Positions 55,632 through 64,000 of a stretch of 64,000 nucleotides of DNA are shown here, in pieces; positions within the stretch are counted from its first letter, which is position 1; every line of letters begins with the position of its first letter. The position numbers and the translations under genes are program-made. Location: contig NZ_QAAE01000012.1 of the NCBI RefSeq assembly GCF_003046585.1, positions 1-64,000 on the forward strand, written 5' to 3'. Below the pieces are notes generated by a model. That model was not told where the DNA came from. It ran no database searches and saw nothing but the letters and a program-made list of their open reading frames with translations. This DNA comes from Nitrosomonas aestuarii. Lineage in GTDB: Bacteria; Pseudomonadota; Gammaproteobacteria; Burkholderiales; Nitrosomonadaceae.

Positions 55632-56426
55632 TTATTCAGTATGCCGAATGTTACGGTACCGTTCGTCTGCATAGAGCCGCAAAATAAATTTGCCGGCTGG
55701 CGTTTGACGCATGGCGCTGATTGTTTCCTGCAATTCTTGAGGAAATTCCTCAAAAGATGGGATGGGGCCTTGCTCAAATTGATCACCGCCATAATTTGCA
55801 GGCAGTACCAGAGGCGCACCGCTTACGGCAAAAGCAAGATCAGCTGCGGTGAGCTTTTCACCATAGAGGTATTTTCGACCATCTGCAAGCAGATGATCCA
55901 CTTCCTGAAAGATTGTCTGGATGGTTTTCAGTGCTTCATCGGCAGTTGCCTTATCCAGTTTTTGCGATTTCCATATTAACTTTTCGGGAATACGATACCA
56001 GTGTTTGACAAAGAACCGTTCAAACCAGGGGCTGCCGAGGGTAAGCGGTCGAATCATGATGTCTTTGTACGGTAAAAGATTGGTGTAGGCCCACTTGACA
56101 ACAGCACCGCCCAAGTCTGAATTATAGCGCTTCCAGCTGATTTCCATGTCGCTGGCAAGTGTATCCGGAATTAATTTAAATTCAGGAAGCGCCTGGGCGT
56201 TGAAATGATCGATGACTGCGCGCACGCTGGTCAGCTTTGTTTCACCAACCCGGCATAATATAAGACTTTTTCCACCGTAAAGCTTGTTGAGCAGAAAATA
56301 GAAGGGTGCCGTATGTCTGTTTTCTTTGAAATCAATTCCGTAGTGGAAAAGAACCCAGCGATTTAATTCGGCATCGGCGCTGGGTGAGAATGAAAGTACT
56401 GTGACAGATTTTTTATCGTTTGGCAT
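55632..56426 (-). CDS. Glutathione S-transferase-like protein
   Basis: A 264-residue GST-fold protein. The thioredoxin-like start is divergent (VTVLSFSPSADAELNRWVLF, with Ser-rich SPSAD where the catalytic residue would be). The C-terminal domain is clearer: LADGRKYLYGEKLTAADLAFAVSGAP is the conserved N-capping box of GSTs. It is longer than typical 200-residue GSTs and carries an insert in the N-terminal domain. It ends 18 bp after the P450 gene's stop in the same direction, so it is co-transcribed and may help handle the P450 product. Confidence 0.8.
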   Translation of the reverse strand: MPNDKKSVTVLSFSPSADAELNRWVLFHYGIDFKENRHTAPFYFLLNKLYGGKSLILCRVGETKLTSVRAVIDHFNAQALPEFKLIPDTLASDMEISWKRYNSDLGGAVVKWAYTNLLPYKDIMIRPLTLGSPWFERFFVKHWYRIPEKLIWKSQKLDKATADEALKTIQTIFQEVDHLLADGRKYLYGEKLTAADLAFAVSGAPLVLPANYGGDQFEQGPIPSFEEFPQELQETISAMRQTPAGKFILRLYADERYRNIRHTE

Positions 56427-56444
56427 CGTTTGTTTTTTAATAGC

Positions 56445-57641
56445 TTAATTATCATATTCAATTTCGAGACTGACCGGAAAGGGTTCTTCGACTTTCATAT
56501 CAGAGACACGGCGCAAGGTATTCTGTTTTAAGACTGCCTTTATAATTCCGGGAATCTGCGTGAGATTGATGTATTGGCCGAAGCAGGTATGCAAACCAAA
56601 GCCGAAATGCATATAGCTATAGGCAGGGCGGTCAAGGCGGAATTCCTTGGGCTTCTGAATCTTGCGTTTATCCATCATGGCTGATTGAGTTGCGGCCAGA
56701 ACTACCGTTCCTTTCGGTATTTTTGTCGATCTTAGTGTCCCTCTGGCAACGACATAATCTTCCGCACAGATGCGTTGAATACCCGCTGCAAACGGATTCA
56801 GGCGAAGGCTTTCCTGTACAAACTGAATCAATTTTTTGTCATCGTCGACGCGGGCGGCCTGTTGCGCCTGGACCATTAATTCGGGATTGTTAAACAGATG
56901 ATTGAGGGTAACGGCGACACATTTTGATGTCGTTGGAATAGCGCCGATAATCAAGCCGATCAGATTGTTACGAATGTCCGTATCCTGCATGCCGGGCATT
57001 CCTGCATCCTGCAGTTTCAAGCATCTTCCGAGAACATCATCTTTTGCAACTTGATTTGCTTTTCTGTCGGCAATGACCTGATCCAGGTAACTGCGCGTTT
57101 GCTCGGCAGCCTTCAGCGCTTTTTCTTCAACTTCCGGGTCGTCGGGGTAAAACAGATATTGAAACATAATGGTCGCCGCATCGGTAAATTCGGACTCATT
57201 CCAACCGGGCGTGCCGAAATATTCACCTATGAGGCGTGTCGGTACGACGCGCGTTAATTGTTGCACAACATCCATTCTACCTGTCGTGTTTTTTAGAATT
57301 TCATGACTTGTTCGGTCGACAAACGGTTTGACGATTGTGTCAATATCTTCTCTGCGTGCCGCAATACGCATGTTGGATACATCGCGTGTATATTGTTCAG
57401 TATTTTGCATGCCCAGAAAAAAATTGCTGCCGCCGGTGACTTTATGCATTTTCTCGGCGTATGGTACCTGAAATATCCAATCACGATCCAGGACTTCGGT
57501 GACATCGTCAAAGCGGGTCACCACCGCATTTTTTTTGATCACGACCGTTGGCTTGACCGTACGAAGGATTGAAAAAACCAGATCCAGATGTTTCAAAACC
57601 AATTCGGTCAGTTTGTTACGGATTGTATTTTCTGTTGCCAT
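56445..57641 (-). CDS. Cytochrome P450 lacking the usual acid-alcohol pair
   Basis: A 398-residue soluble bacterial-type P450. The heme-binding loop FGFGLHTCFGQ and the ExxR motif ESLRLNPFA are intact. In the I helix, where most P450s have [AG]-G-x-[DE]-T for O2 activation, the sequence is GAIPTTSK, without an acidic residue. P450s that use peroxides, such as peroxygenases of the CYP152 type and hydroperoxide-rearranging enzymes, also lack that pair. With a DyP peroxidase gene 120 bp upstream and a GST-like gene downstream, a peroxide-linked or lipid-oxidation role is reasonable; no redox partner is encoded nearby. Confidence 0.9.
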   Translation of the reverse strand: MATENTIRNKLTELVLKHLDLVFSILRTVKPTVVIKKNAVVTRFDDVTEVLDRDWIFQVPYAEKMHKVTGGSNFFLGMQNTEQYTRDVSNMRIAARREDIDTIVKPFVDRTSHEILKNTTGRMDVVQQLTRVVPTRLIGEYFGTPGWNESEFTDAATIMFQYLFYPDDPEVEEKALKAAEQTRSYLDQVIADRKANQVAKDDVLGRCLKLQDAGMPGMQDTDIRNNLIGLIIGAIPTTSKCVAVTLNHLFNNPELMVQAQQAARVDDDKKLIQFVQESLRLNPFAAGIQRICAEDYVVARGTLRSTKIPKGTVVLAATQSAMMDKRKIQKPKEFRLDRPAYSYMHFGFGLHTCFGQYINLTQIPGIIKAVLKQNTLRRVSDMKVEEPFPVSLEIEYDN

Positions 57642-57761
57642 GATTAGATCTCGGTAAAAATGATTTGTAGGATAATTCTGACTGAATGCCGGCTCTTATC
57701 ATTGTTAAAGTCGTCGGCTGGCATTAAAAAATATTGCGTTCATGGCATACTTAACAGTCTG

Positions 57762-59285
57762 CTAGGTCGGGTCGACCATGCCCGCCGCAATCAATTTTAA
57801 CGCCGTGATGCTTGGAATAAAAAAATAATCGCCGCCACGTGTTTCGACCAGACGTGGAATTTTACTGACAAAGTGCGGCGGTTTTCCCGATCCCGGTTCA
57901 ACCTGCAGCACAACTTTGCCTGGGTTATTTGCGTCATGATTGCCTAGCAGGACTTCCTTATCATTGCCCTCTTTAAAATCATTGGCATAGTTTATCCATT
58001 GCTGCTGAATAAACTCAAATTGACGCTGAATATCCACATTTAGCGCCATAAAGATGATGCCGTGATTGCCATCGTCCCGGGTCGCATCCTTTACCTCGCC
58101 ATAAGGCAAACCTCGACGCAGAATTCTGCGTCGATTAACCAGCGCCCCCGGCGTGTCGTAAGCATCCTTCACACCATACTCCAGTGACCCGCGTGGATTG
58201 ATTCGGCGTATATGTGCGCTATAAGGGCATTTTGCGCCAGTAATGTCCTGGTTATACGTAAAGTCCGTCAGCATTTTTTTTCGACCGGCTTCATCGGCTT
58301 CAGCATACTGCTTATCCCATCTTTCCTTGCTCTCGTCGTCCGGTGCATTGACAATGGGAGCGCCATTGTCGCGCCAGCGGCCCGCGAATTTCGCTGCCAG
58401 CATCTCTTTGCTGCCCGGAAAATGCTTGCTTTGTTCTTCGAGAAAGCGGTTGAACGTGCCGATATTTTCGTGAAGCTTGCGATAAACCATGTAGGTGCCG
58501 TTAAGTGCAAGTAGCCAAGGGGCTGGCGCGGTTTGGGGGTACTCCATCGCTTCATCGACATGCCCCAGCAGAAATTCGCCGGTAGCCAGCGGTTCCCAAT
58601 TGCCTTCGCGGGTTAATTTGCCTCGACCCAGAACGCGCGCGGATACATTGATCTGGCCCTCAAAAACAGGATCGCCGATACCATCTGTATAGCCGAAATG
58701 TTCTTTTGGCGTGGGTGTGCCGGTGGCATCATATAAGACACTGGCATCCTGATAAGGCAGATCATCCTCGCCATTTTCTCCGCGATGACCTGTTAATAGC
58801 GTAACGCCTCCGTCCGAAGCTTTGATCTGTTCTAGAACCCAGTCATATCTTTTTATAACTGCATCTATAGACTGCCCGTTGATGGATATCCATGCATGTA
58901 CTTCTTCTTTCCAGATGTTGTCCCAGTTCTGGGGATCGCTGGGCCCGTCATCACCGAGTATGTCTTTGCGCTTGGCCATGCCCATTATAAAATCTTCCGG
59001 GAAACCTCTGAGAGAGGCCATCGGTAATTCAAGTGCTTTCAAACCGGCAAAAGTAAACGCAATATTAGTAGTGGCCTGTGGTTTGACGGCGGAATCCGTA
59101 TCTTTCGATGATTTCTCCCAGGGAACGGCCGATGTCACTTTTGTCGTGATTGCGCCTACGAATTTACGGCCCTTGTCGCCTTTATCAATGCGTAAAAAAA
59201 GATAACGCGCTTTCTGATAATTGTATGCGCCATAAGCCTTGATGATATTGCCTTGTATATCTGTTAAATCTAGATTTTGTGTCAT
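57762..59285 (-). CDS. DyP-type heme peroxidase
   Basis: A 507-residue dye-decolourising peroxidase. The catalytic GxxDG motif is GYTDGIGDP, and the proximal heme His is probably in CPYSAHIRRINPRG; the remaining core has RRILRRGLPYGE, GIIFMALNVDIQRQFEF and a distal Arg. Length and order are those of the larger DyP classes, longer than the encapsulin-cargo type. There is no signal peptide; the start at 59285 gives MTQNLDLTDIQGNIIKAYG, the usual opening, and the upstream frame is spurious. It uses H2O2 to oxidise an unknown substrate and lies inside the P450/GST operon. Confidence 0.92.
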   Translation of the reverse strand: MTQNLDLTDIQGNIIKAYGAYNYQKARYLFLRIDKGDKGRKFVGAITTKVTSAVPWEKSSKDTDSAVKPQATTNIAFTFAGLKALELPMASLRGFPEDFIMGMAKRKDILGDDGPSDPQNWDNIWKEEVHAWISINGQSIDAVIKRYDWVLEQIKASDGGVTLLTGHRGENGEDDLPYQDASVLYDATGTPTPKEHFGYTDGIGDPVFEGQINVSARVLGRGKLTREGNWEPLATGEFLLGHVDEAMEYPQTAPAPWLLALNGTYMVYRKLHENIGTFNRFLEEQSKHFPGSKEMLAAKFAGRWRDNGAPIVNAPDDESKERWDKQYAEADEAGRKKMLTDFTYNQDITGAKCPYSAHIRRINPRGSLEYGVKDAYDTPGALVNRRRILRRGLPYGEVKDATRDDGNHGIIFMALNVDIQRQFEFIQQQWINYANDFKEGNDKEVLLGNHDANNPGKVVLQVEPGSGKPPHFVSKIPRLVETRGGDYFFIPSITALKLIAAGMVDPT

Positions 59286-59351
59286 GTTTAAGCGCCCGGT
59301 TATCGTTGGTTTGTTGACAAATGATCGACTGCTACAGAGCAACGCAGTCAG

Positions 59352-60059
59352 CTATGGCGTGGATTGCCCGGGGAACCAGGATGGAGAAGACAGATTGTCC
59401 GGTTGAACACGTGCAATGAATGCCTTAAAAGCCTGTTGTATTTCGATAGCGCTTTTTCCTTGGTGCGCAACTGCGAATTTGGTGAATTCCTGTTTCAAAT
59501 AGAGCGCTTTGAGTTGTTCCTGTAAAGAATCATCGGTTGATCCATTAAAAAACAAACTGGCGTCCAACTGGCATCTTTTAATATATTGAATGAAGCCGGC
59601 ACAATCGGTTACGCGATCGAAGGCGACGCAATGTTCCCAGATATAACGGATATCACGTTGGTTGCCATCATGGTCTGTATACGACCACTTGTCCCATAAA
59701 CCAGTCAGATAATCATCCAGGTCTCCATAAAAATTACTTGAAAAAACAAGATATTTGGATTTTAGATGGTCTCTGCGCGGTAATGATTTCTTGCGGGCTG
59801 AATCTGAAAAAAAAGACCAGATATCTGAAAAATTGAATACTGCATCATTGGCGGGCAATGACTCATAAAATACATCGTCCAGAATGAACAGGCGCGCCAG
59901 ATAGGTATTGGGTACTTTGGATAAAGGGCTTTTTTCATGTATGGGCAAGCGTAAGCAACGTTCACGTGTCATATCGGCATATGAAGTTTCACCCATTGTG
60001 CCATTTTTAATTGGAGACAGCACCGTTAAAGCTGTTGCATTTCCACTTTTTGTAGCCAT
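59352..60059 (-). CDS. Unknown protein A, paralogue of the next gene upstream
   Basis: A 235-residue protein. It shares a pattern with the product of 60081-60725: KYLVFSSNFYGDLDDYL against AYMLFFSNFNGSWDQYV, then FIQYIKRCQLDASLFF against FHDYIRHNQIDTAHYY, with similar spacing and a preceding LARLFIL/YARWVII strand. The fold may be a dimeric alpha-beta barrel of the ferredoxin-like kind, a guess based on strand and helix order. No signal peptide or catalytic motif is seen. It ends 67 bp before the DyP start, so it is very likely co-transcribed. Function unknown. Confidence 0.7.
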   Translation of the reverse strand: MATKSGNATALTVLSPIKNGTMGETSYADMTRERCLRLPIHEKSPLSKVPNTYLARLFILDDVFYESLPANDAVFNFSDIWSFFSDSARKKSLPRRDHLKSKYLVFSSNFYGDLDDYLTGLWDKWSYTDHDGNQRDIRYIWEHCVAFDRVTDCAGFIQYIKRCQLDASLFFNGSTDDSLQEQLKALYLKQEFTKFAVAHQGKSAIEIQQAFKAFIARVQPDNLSSPSWFPGQSTP

Positions 60060-60080
60060 GATGAATTTTCCCTGAAAAAA

Positions 60081-60725
60081 TTAGTGCGTCTGAGTTTGTT
60101 CGTATCGTTTCTTCACTTCATAAGACGATAAACTGACGATTGGCGTTGGTTTCATTTCACCAAGTTGCAGTTGCAGGTCATTAAGGAGCTTGTTGTAGTC
60201 TTTAAGAAAATCATCAGGTGCCTTATCACTGGAAACCGCATTAAAATCAATCAGTGCTTTTTTGACTTTTTTTGCGGATTTGACATCGTTGGATGCGGCC
60301 ATGGGATAAGCATTATAGTAATGGGCCGTATCGATCTGATTATGCCGGATATAATCGTGAAACGGGGTCAGTGGCACTGATTTTGGGTATCGGACGTTCC
60401 ATTTCCAGAATAAATCCAGTCCCGCGGGGATGGCGAATGTAAATGAATCCACGTATTGATCCCAGCTGCCATTAAAATTACTGAAGAAGAGCATGTATGC
60501 GTAATTGAGGTCTTCCTTCGGTTGGTTTTCGTCAAGACGTGGAAAAGCGTTTCGCGGGATGATTACCCAGCGTGCGTAATGGATAAGGGATAATGTGATC
60601 AGTCCTTTAAGGGTGGATGGGCGGTTCAGCGCAATTTTGAAAATTAATCGATTAATCCATACCATGTACCAACGTATTGGTGTAATTACATTCATGGCAT
60701 AAGCCTTACCTGCTATATTTGACAT
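60081..60725 (-). CDS. Unknown protein B, first gene of the oxidative cluster
   Basis: A 214-residue protein, paralogous to protein A as described there. It has a longer N-terminus with a hydrophobic or amphipathic stretch (WYMVWINRLIFKIALN) that might anchor it to membrane, then SLIHYARWVIIPRNAFPRL and the shared SNF-x-G and YIxxxQID segments. The ATG at 60725 has AAGGAG upstream, a good ribosome binding site. It is probably the first gene of the leftward operon that continues through protein A, DyP, P450 and GST. I cannot name a family. Confidence 0.7.
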   Translation of the reverse strand: MSNIAGKAYAMNVITPIRWYMVWINRLIFKIALNRPSTLKGLITLSLIHYARWVIIPRNAFPRLDENQPKEDLNYAYMLFFSNFNGSWDQYVDSFTFAIPAGLDLFWKWNVRYPKSVPLTPFHDYIRHNQIDTAHYYNAYPMAASNDVKSAKKVKKALIDFNAVSSDKAPDDFLKDYNKLLNDLQLQLGEMKPTPIVSLSSYEVKKRYEQTQTH

Positions 60726-61165
60726 AAAAGCTCCTTGGTAGGATTGATATGATAATTACTAGCTTACATTTTTACGCTATTTCTTATTTTGTTGATGTTA
60801 GAGACCATATAACAGAGTTTTAATACTAATTAACGCCAAAAACCGCATGCTTATCCCAGTGTCAGCAAGCTTTATGGGCGTTGATGCTTTTACTTTTATT
60901 ATATAGAGCATTAAGACAACCAATTATTCTATTGAATTATCAGTATTCTTATTATGGCCGGAGAAATATTAATACGTATTAACCCATCGTGCAACAATTG
61001 TTGATTTCATAATAAATCACACAAGAAGATTTTTTGAGTGGTTAGGTTCGATCACAGGCTGAAAAAAATGTGTGGATTTAGCACTGTGTGTGAGGTATCG
61101 TTGGCAGTGTCAGTAAGTTGACTAAAATATGATGCCAATAAATAAAAAATGGACATTCAAATATT
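60726..61165. other. Divergent AT-rich promoter region
   Basis: Separates the leftward oxidative operon from the rightward lipoprotein gene. It has no gene, strong hairpin or clear -35/-10 pair that I can defend, but promoters for both directions should be here. Confidence 0.4.
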
Positions 61166-61864
61166 ATGATTAAACTAATTAAAATACTTGTTATAAGTTT
61201 GTTGGTTCTTGAAATATTGTCAGCTTGTTCAACGGTACATAAACCAACGCAGACAGCCAGATCGGCAATTGAGCAATTGTTGCTAAGTGAAGCAGTAATA
61301 AAAAGTCTTCCCGATCAGCTTGAAAGCGCATTACCAATTCCTCAGGGTGCGAATGTCGTACTCGATACATCAGGAATTATCAGTGAAGACAAAGATATCG
61401 TACGCCAGATCATGGCTGGCTGGTTGGGAAAAAATGGTTATCATGTCATGGTCGGATGGTTTGGCGAGGAAGGTTATCACGTTCAAGGTGATATTAATAA
61501 GGCTACGCATCGTATTAACGTTATCGTGGGATCGCTTGGGACAGAGTTTGGAGAAACGTTTATTGGGGCACCGCCAATTCAGAGTGTTGTGATTCCTTTT
61601 GCTACTCCCGAACTGGCTTTATACAAAGCACAATACCAGACGGGATTTGTAAAATTATATTTCGATATTTACGAATTGCCGTCAAACCGATTTGTTGGCT
61701 CGACATCTCCATTCTTTGCTGAAACGCATTATAACGACTATACCGTGTTATTCTTATTTTCATTTAAGAAGACCGATCTAATATTGCCACCCAAACTTGG
61801 GTCTTTTGAGAAGACCGTTAAAGATCAAGCAAAAGATAAACCGTCACCCGAGGAACAGAAATAA
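61166..61864 (+). CDS. Lipoprotein with an internal 12-residue duplication
   Basis: A 232-residue lipoprotein: signal peptide with lipobox LSAC (Cys at about residue 21), followed by an alpha-beta domain. The core has GANVVLDTSGIISEDKDIVRQ, ITVGS-like strands and VVIPFATPELALYKAQYQTG, a pattern I associate with DUF6655-type lipoproteins, not firmly. A tandem duplication stands out: GWLGKNGYHVMV followed directly by GWFGEEGYHVQG, also visible in the DNA as two diverged 36-bp units. An intrinsic-terminator-like hairpin follows 130 bp after the stop. Function unknown. Confidence 0.7.
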   Translation: MIKLIKILVISLLVLEILSACSTVHKPTQTARSAIEQLLLSEAVIKSLPDQLESALPIPQGANVVLDTSGIISEDKDIVRQIMAGWLGKNGYHVMVGWFGEEGYHVQGDINKATHRINVIVGSLGTEFGETFIGAPPIQSVVIPFATPELALYKAQYQTGFVKLYFDIYELPSNRFVGSTSPFFAETHYNDYTVLFLFSFKKTDLILPPKLGSFEKTVKDQAKDKPSPEEQK

Positions 61865-62171
61865 AACAATCAAATTATTTTCACTCCCGAATCTCGGGAT
61901 TGAATTAATATAAGTCAATAAACTAGGTGAAAGGTACGGTTTCGATTTTTTTGTGGAATTGAATTAGCTGAGATTATTCTGGAGTACTTTAAGTCCAGGA
62001 TACCTGGATTTTTATTTTGTCGCGTGGTTTTTTATGTATTTGAATTCAGTAAAACCAATCTGACTGGCCTGCCGAAATTCAAACAATTTTATAAGAGTTG
62101 TTGAGTCATATATATTTCGCATTTTTTCGGTAAGTGATTCCGAAAAGGGATGTAAAGGTTTAGTAAAATTA
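61865..62171. other. Convergent intergenic region
   Basis: Lies between the lipoprotein gene and the PLP decarboxylase gene, both ending here. It contains a small hairpin, TCCCGA/TCGGGA at 61885-61899, and a better terminator candidate listed separately. No gene is supported. Confidence 0.5.
61994..62018 (+). terminator. Intrinsic terminator candidate
   Basis: TCCAGG and CCTGGA form a 6-bp stem around an ATA loop, followed by TTTTTATTTT. It is suitably placed to end the lipoprotein transcript. Confidence 0.55.
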
Positions 62172-63473
62172 TCATGTGAGGTCTTCCAGGAAACGACTCA
62201 ATATTGTTTTGCCGACGTGTGGCATGACAACAACATGTGCGTAGGGAACACTCTGATCGTTTTGTTTCAATCCAATAGTGGCAAGCGTATAACGATTGAT
62301 TAGCCGGTCGGCTGGTTTTTTGAAATAAATAATTGTTGAGAGGTTATTGGCGCGTGTGGGCTCGAGGTGGGCGTAGTGTGTTTTCATTTCATTCAGCAAA
62401 AAATTTGCATTATCCATCATATTTTGAGCATCAATTGCTTGTCTGGAGAAATCGCTCTCCGAACTGAAGAAATGGAATTCGGCCGGTTTGACTGCATCGC
62501 GCGAACAAGTAATTGTGCCGGGTGTCTGCAGAATATATTCAGGGTCATGAATTTTTCCAAATTGCGCTTCAAATTCGTCAAAAATAGATTGTGTTGTAAT
62601 GAACAATCCGGCCGGAGAGGGAAAACCGAAAAACTTATGACACGAAACAGCGATGGAATGATAACGTGCAGACTGATCAGGTGCTTGAGTATGCAATACT
62701 TCGTCTGCGAAAGGCGTATGTGGCAGGTAACCGCCAAACAATGCTGCATCAAGATGCAGATAAGAATCCCGTCCTTTTAACTTACTTTGAATGTCGTCAA
62801 CTGGATCAACGGCGCCCTTGAATGTCGTGCCAATTGTTGCGACGACTAATGCAGGGTGGTCAGGATTGGCTTTTAGTTTCTGCTCGAGATCATTGACATC
62901 CATACAGCCGTCAGCTTGTGTATTGACAACCACCCACTCCAGATTCATTAGGTTCCTGAGAATCTGAATGGAATAATGCGCTTCCCGAGTGAAATAAATT
63001 TTGGGCATGATACCAGTGCGGCTTTTCAGTAATGTGCGACCGATATAAATACCATGCATGTTACTGTCGGTTCCGCTGTTGGTGAGAAAACCCCAGACTT
63101 GCTTGTGCGTGAAACCATAAATCGCGCCAAACCGTTCGATCAATTCTCTTTCAAAATCATGGGTATTAAAAAAGAAATGGCTGTGTTTGAAAGGATCGCC
63201 GACACTGTTAAAACTGAACTTGTTGAGTCCTGCTGCGTCCAGTTTTTGCCGCCAGTCAAAAAATGCAGGGGGCGGATAATTCATGTTAATGGGGTAACCC
63301 AGCATCGAAGTTCTTTGCCGGGTCAGTGCATGCAGTTTTTTGAGATCGGGAGATGGAGCATAATCCGGCCGTTCATTCGGCAGTGTTTGACCAGTCAATG
63401 CATTGGGTGAACAGGTGGCAACCAGTGTTGCTGCACCTGTCAGACCGAGAAATTTTCGACGTGTAATGGACAT
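62172..63473 (-). CDS. Tat-exported PLP-dependent decarboxylase, histidine-decarboxylase-like
   Basis: A 433-residue group II PLP decarboxylase. The coenzyme Lys is in VSCHKFFGFPSPAGL, preceded by LHLDAALFGGY (the Asp that pairs with the pyridine ring) and a His in TREAHYSIQ; TNSGTDSNMHGIYIGR holds the phosphate. These fit the bacterial histidine decarboxylase type. The N-terminus SITRRKFLGLTGAATLVATC is a twin-arginine signal with a possible lipobox, which would send a folded PLP enzyme to the periplasm. Decarboxylases of this group are normally cytoplasmic. It is followed upstream by a multicopper oxidase gene in the same direction, 38 bp away. Confidence 0.85.
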   Translation of the reverse strand: MSITRRKFLGLTGAATLVATCSPNALTGQTLPNERPDYAPSPDLKKLHALTRQRTSMLGYPINMNYPPPAFFDWRQKLDAAGLNKFSFNSVGDPFKHSHFFFNTHDFERELIERFGAIYGFTHKQVWGFLTNSGTDSNMHGIYIGRTLLKSRTGIMPKIYFTREAHYSIQILRNLMNLEWVVVNTQADGCMDVNDLEQKLKANPDHPALVVATIGTTFKGAVDPVDDIQSKLKGRDSYLHLDAALFGGYLPHTPFADEVLHTQAPDQSARYHSIAVSCHKFFGFPSPAGLFITTQSIFDEFEAQFGKIHDPEYILQTPGTITCSRDAVKPAEFHFFSSESDFSRQAIDAQNMMDNANFLLNEMKTHYAHLEPTRANNLSTIIYFKKPADRLINRYTLATIGLKQNDQSVPYAHVVVMPHVGKTILSRFLEDLT

Positions 63474-63511
63474 AGAAAAGAACGATTTAGAATTTTACGT
63501 TGATAAATTAA

Positions 63512-64000
63512 TCAGGAAACATAAAAATTGCGCATCATGCCCATGTCTTCATGTTCCAGATTGTGACAATGATAAAGAAATAATCCTGTATAGTCCTGGA
63601 ATGGCTTGATGATCTCAACTTCCTCGCCGGGCATGACAAGTACGGTATCTTTCCATCCATTGTGAATAAAACCTTCCTTGACAGTATCATAAATGTCGCT
63701 GTCTTTATTTGTTTTTCGCGACAAAATCTGGAATTGCTGGCCATGTAGATGTATCGGGTGGGGCAGGGCGCGCATCATGCCCATCATTCCCATGCCACGA
63801 CCTCCACCACTCATACCATGTCTGCCGCCACCCATGCCACCATCATGAAAAATACGCATTTTCTGAATGGTATTGACAGGGATTTTTTCAATATCCAGAT
63901 AATCATTCATTTTGAATGTTCTACCGTTGAGCTGGAACAACATTCGCCGCATGCCGATTGCAATTGGTATCGTTTTTTCAGGATTGGTCACATCTTTCGT
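63512..64000 (-). CDS. Multicopper oxidase, C-terminal part (runs off the window)
   Basis: The visible 163 residues are the C-terminal cupredoxin domain of a multicopper oxidase, continuing beyond the right edge. Copper motifs HPIHLHGQQF and YHCHNLEHEDMGMM provide ligands of the trinuclear centre and the type 1 site (axial Met in the latter). A Met/Gly/His-rich loop (GGMGGGRHGMSGGGRGMGMM) between strands resembles the Met-rich insert of CueO-type cuprous oxidases. An internal GTG at 63991 is not the start: the frame stays open to the edge. The gene lies upstream of the exported decarboxylase and is probably co-transcribed with it. Confidence 0.88.
   Translation of the reverse strand, partial: TKDVTNPEKTIPIAIGMRRMLFQLNGRTFKMNDYLDIEKIPVNTIQKMRIFHDGGMGGGRHGMSGGGRGMGMMGMMRALPHPIHLHGQQFQILSRKTNKDSDIYDTVKEGFIHNGWKDTVLVMPGEEVEIIKPFQDYTGLFLYHCHNLEHEDMGMMRNFYVS

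Overview
The window is a Gram-negative bacterial chromosome segment of moderate GC with AT-rich intergenic gaps. Outer-membrane and periplasmic proteins (porin, OmpA-like lipoprotein, Tat and Sec signal peptides), a class 3d NAD-linked [NiFe] hydrogenase and the general character of the proteins suggest a betaproteobacterium, possibly Nitrosomonadaceae. That is an impression: no rRNA, amo, hao or other diagnostic marker is present. I found no tRNA, rRNA, CRISPR array or intact transposase.

Layout. 0.3-5.3 kb: bestrophin-like channel, oxalate/formate-type MFS carrier, small Cys-rich exported protein, Nudix hydrolase, DUF2914 protein. 5.6-9.5 kb: ligA, a hypoxanthine-type phosphoribosyltransferase, methylthioinosine phosphorylase and peptide deformylase. 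9.6-14.2 kb: DUF2059-like protein, a 34-residue membrane peptide in a structured AT-rich region, MEKHLA, HDOD and DUF1614 proteins. 14.2-18.8 kb: hoxFUYH. 18.9-27 kb is accessory: a VOC gene broken by a 7-bp tandem duplication and followed by an integron attC-like hairpin, a patatin-like lipase, a methyltransferase, a second VOC gene with a weaker attC-like hairpin, a TSUP exporter, an OmpA-like lipoprotein and an ExeA-type ATPase fused to ankyrin repeats.

28.1-41.4 kb is the most interesting segment. MoeZ-type activator/rhodanese, JAMM protease and a Gly-Gly-ending sulfur carrier are followed by a double-length CaiB-family protein, an acyl-AMP ligase, an acyl-CoA dehydrogenase-like protein, an MFS exporter, an alpha/beta hydrolase, an outer-membrane porin, a GH88-like hydrolase and an exported amidohydrolase. 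The first part has the logic of known thiocarboxylate siderophore pathways (thioquinolobactin, pyridine dithiocarboxylate) but lacks their aromatic precursor genes, so it may make or process a different thioacid.

41.5-44.6 kb returns to hydrogenase biogenesis: hoxW, hypA, hypB and a HypF reduced to its carbamoyltransferase half; hypCDE are absent from the window. 44.6-50.6 kb is mainly housekeeping: Hsp33 lacking two of its four zinc cysteines, ilvE, a small zinc-finger protein, phosphomannomutase and nadE. 50.7-54.2 kb (minus strand) is a carbamoyltransferase / SxtJ-like / DUF5989 / SGNH module. 54.7-60.7 kb (minus strand) is an oxidative cluster: papain-like amidase, GST-like protein, P450 lacking the usual acid-alcohol pair, DyP peroxidase and two paralogous unknown proteins. 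The window ends with a duplicated-motif lipoprotein, a Tat-exported PLP decarboxylase and the C-terminal part of a multicopper oxidase that runs off the edge.
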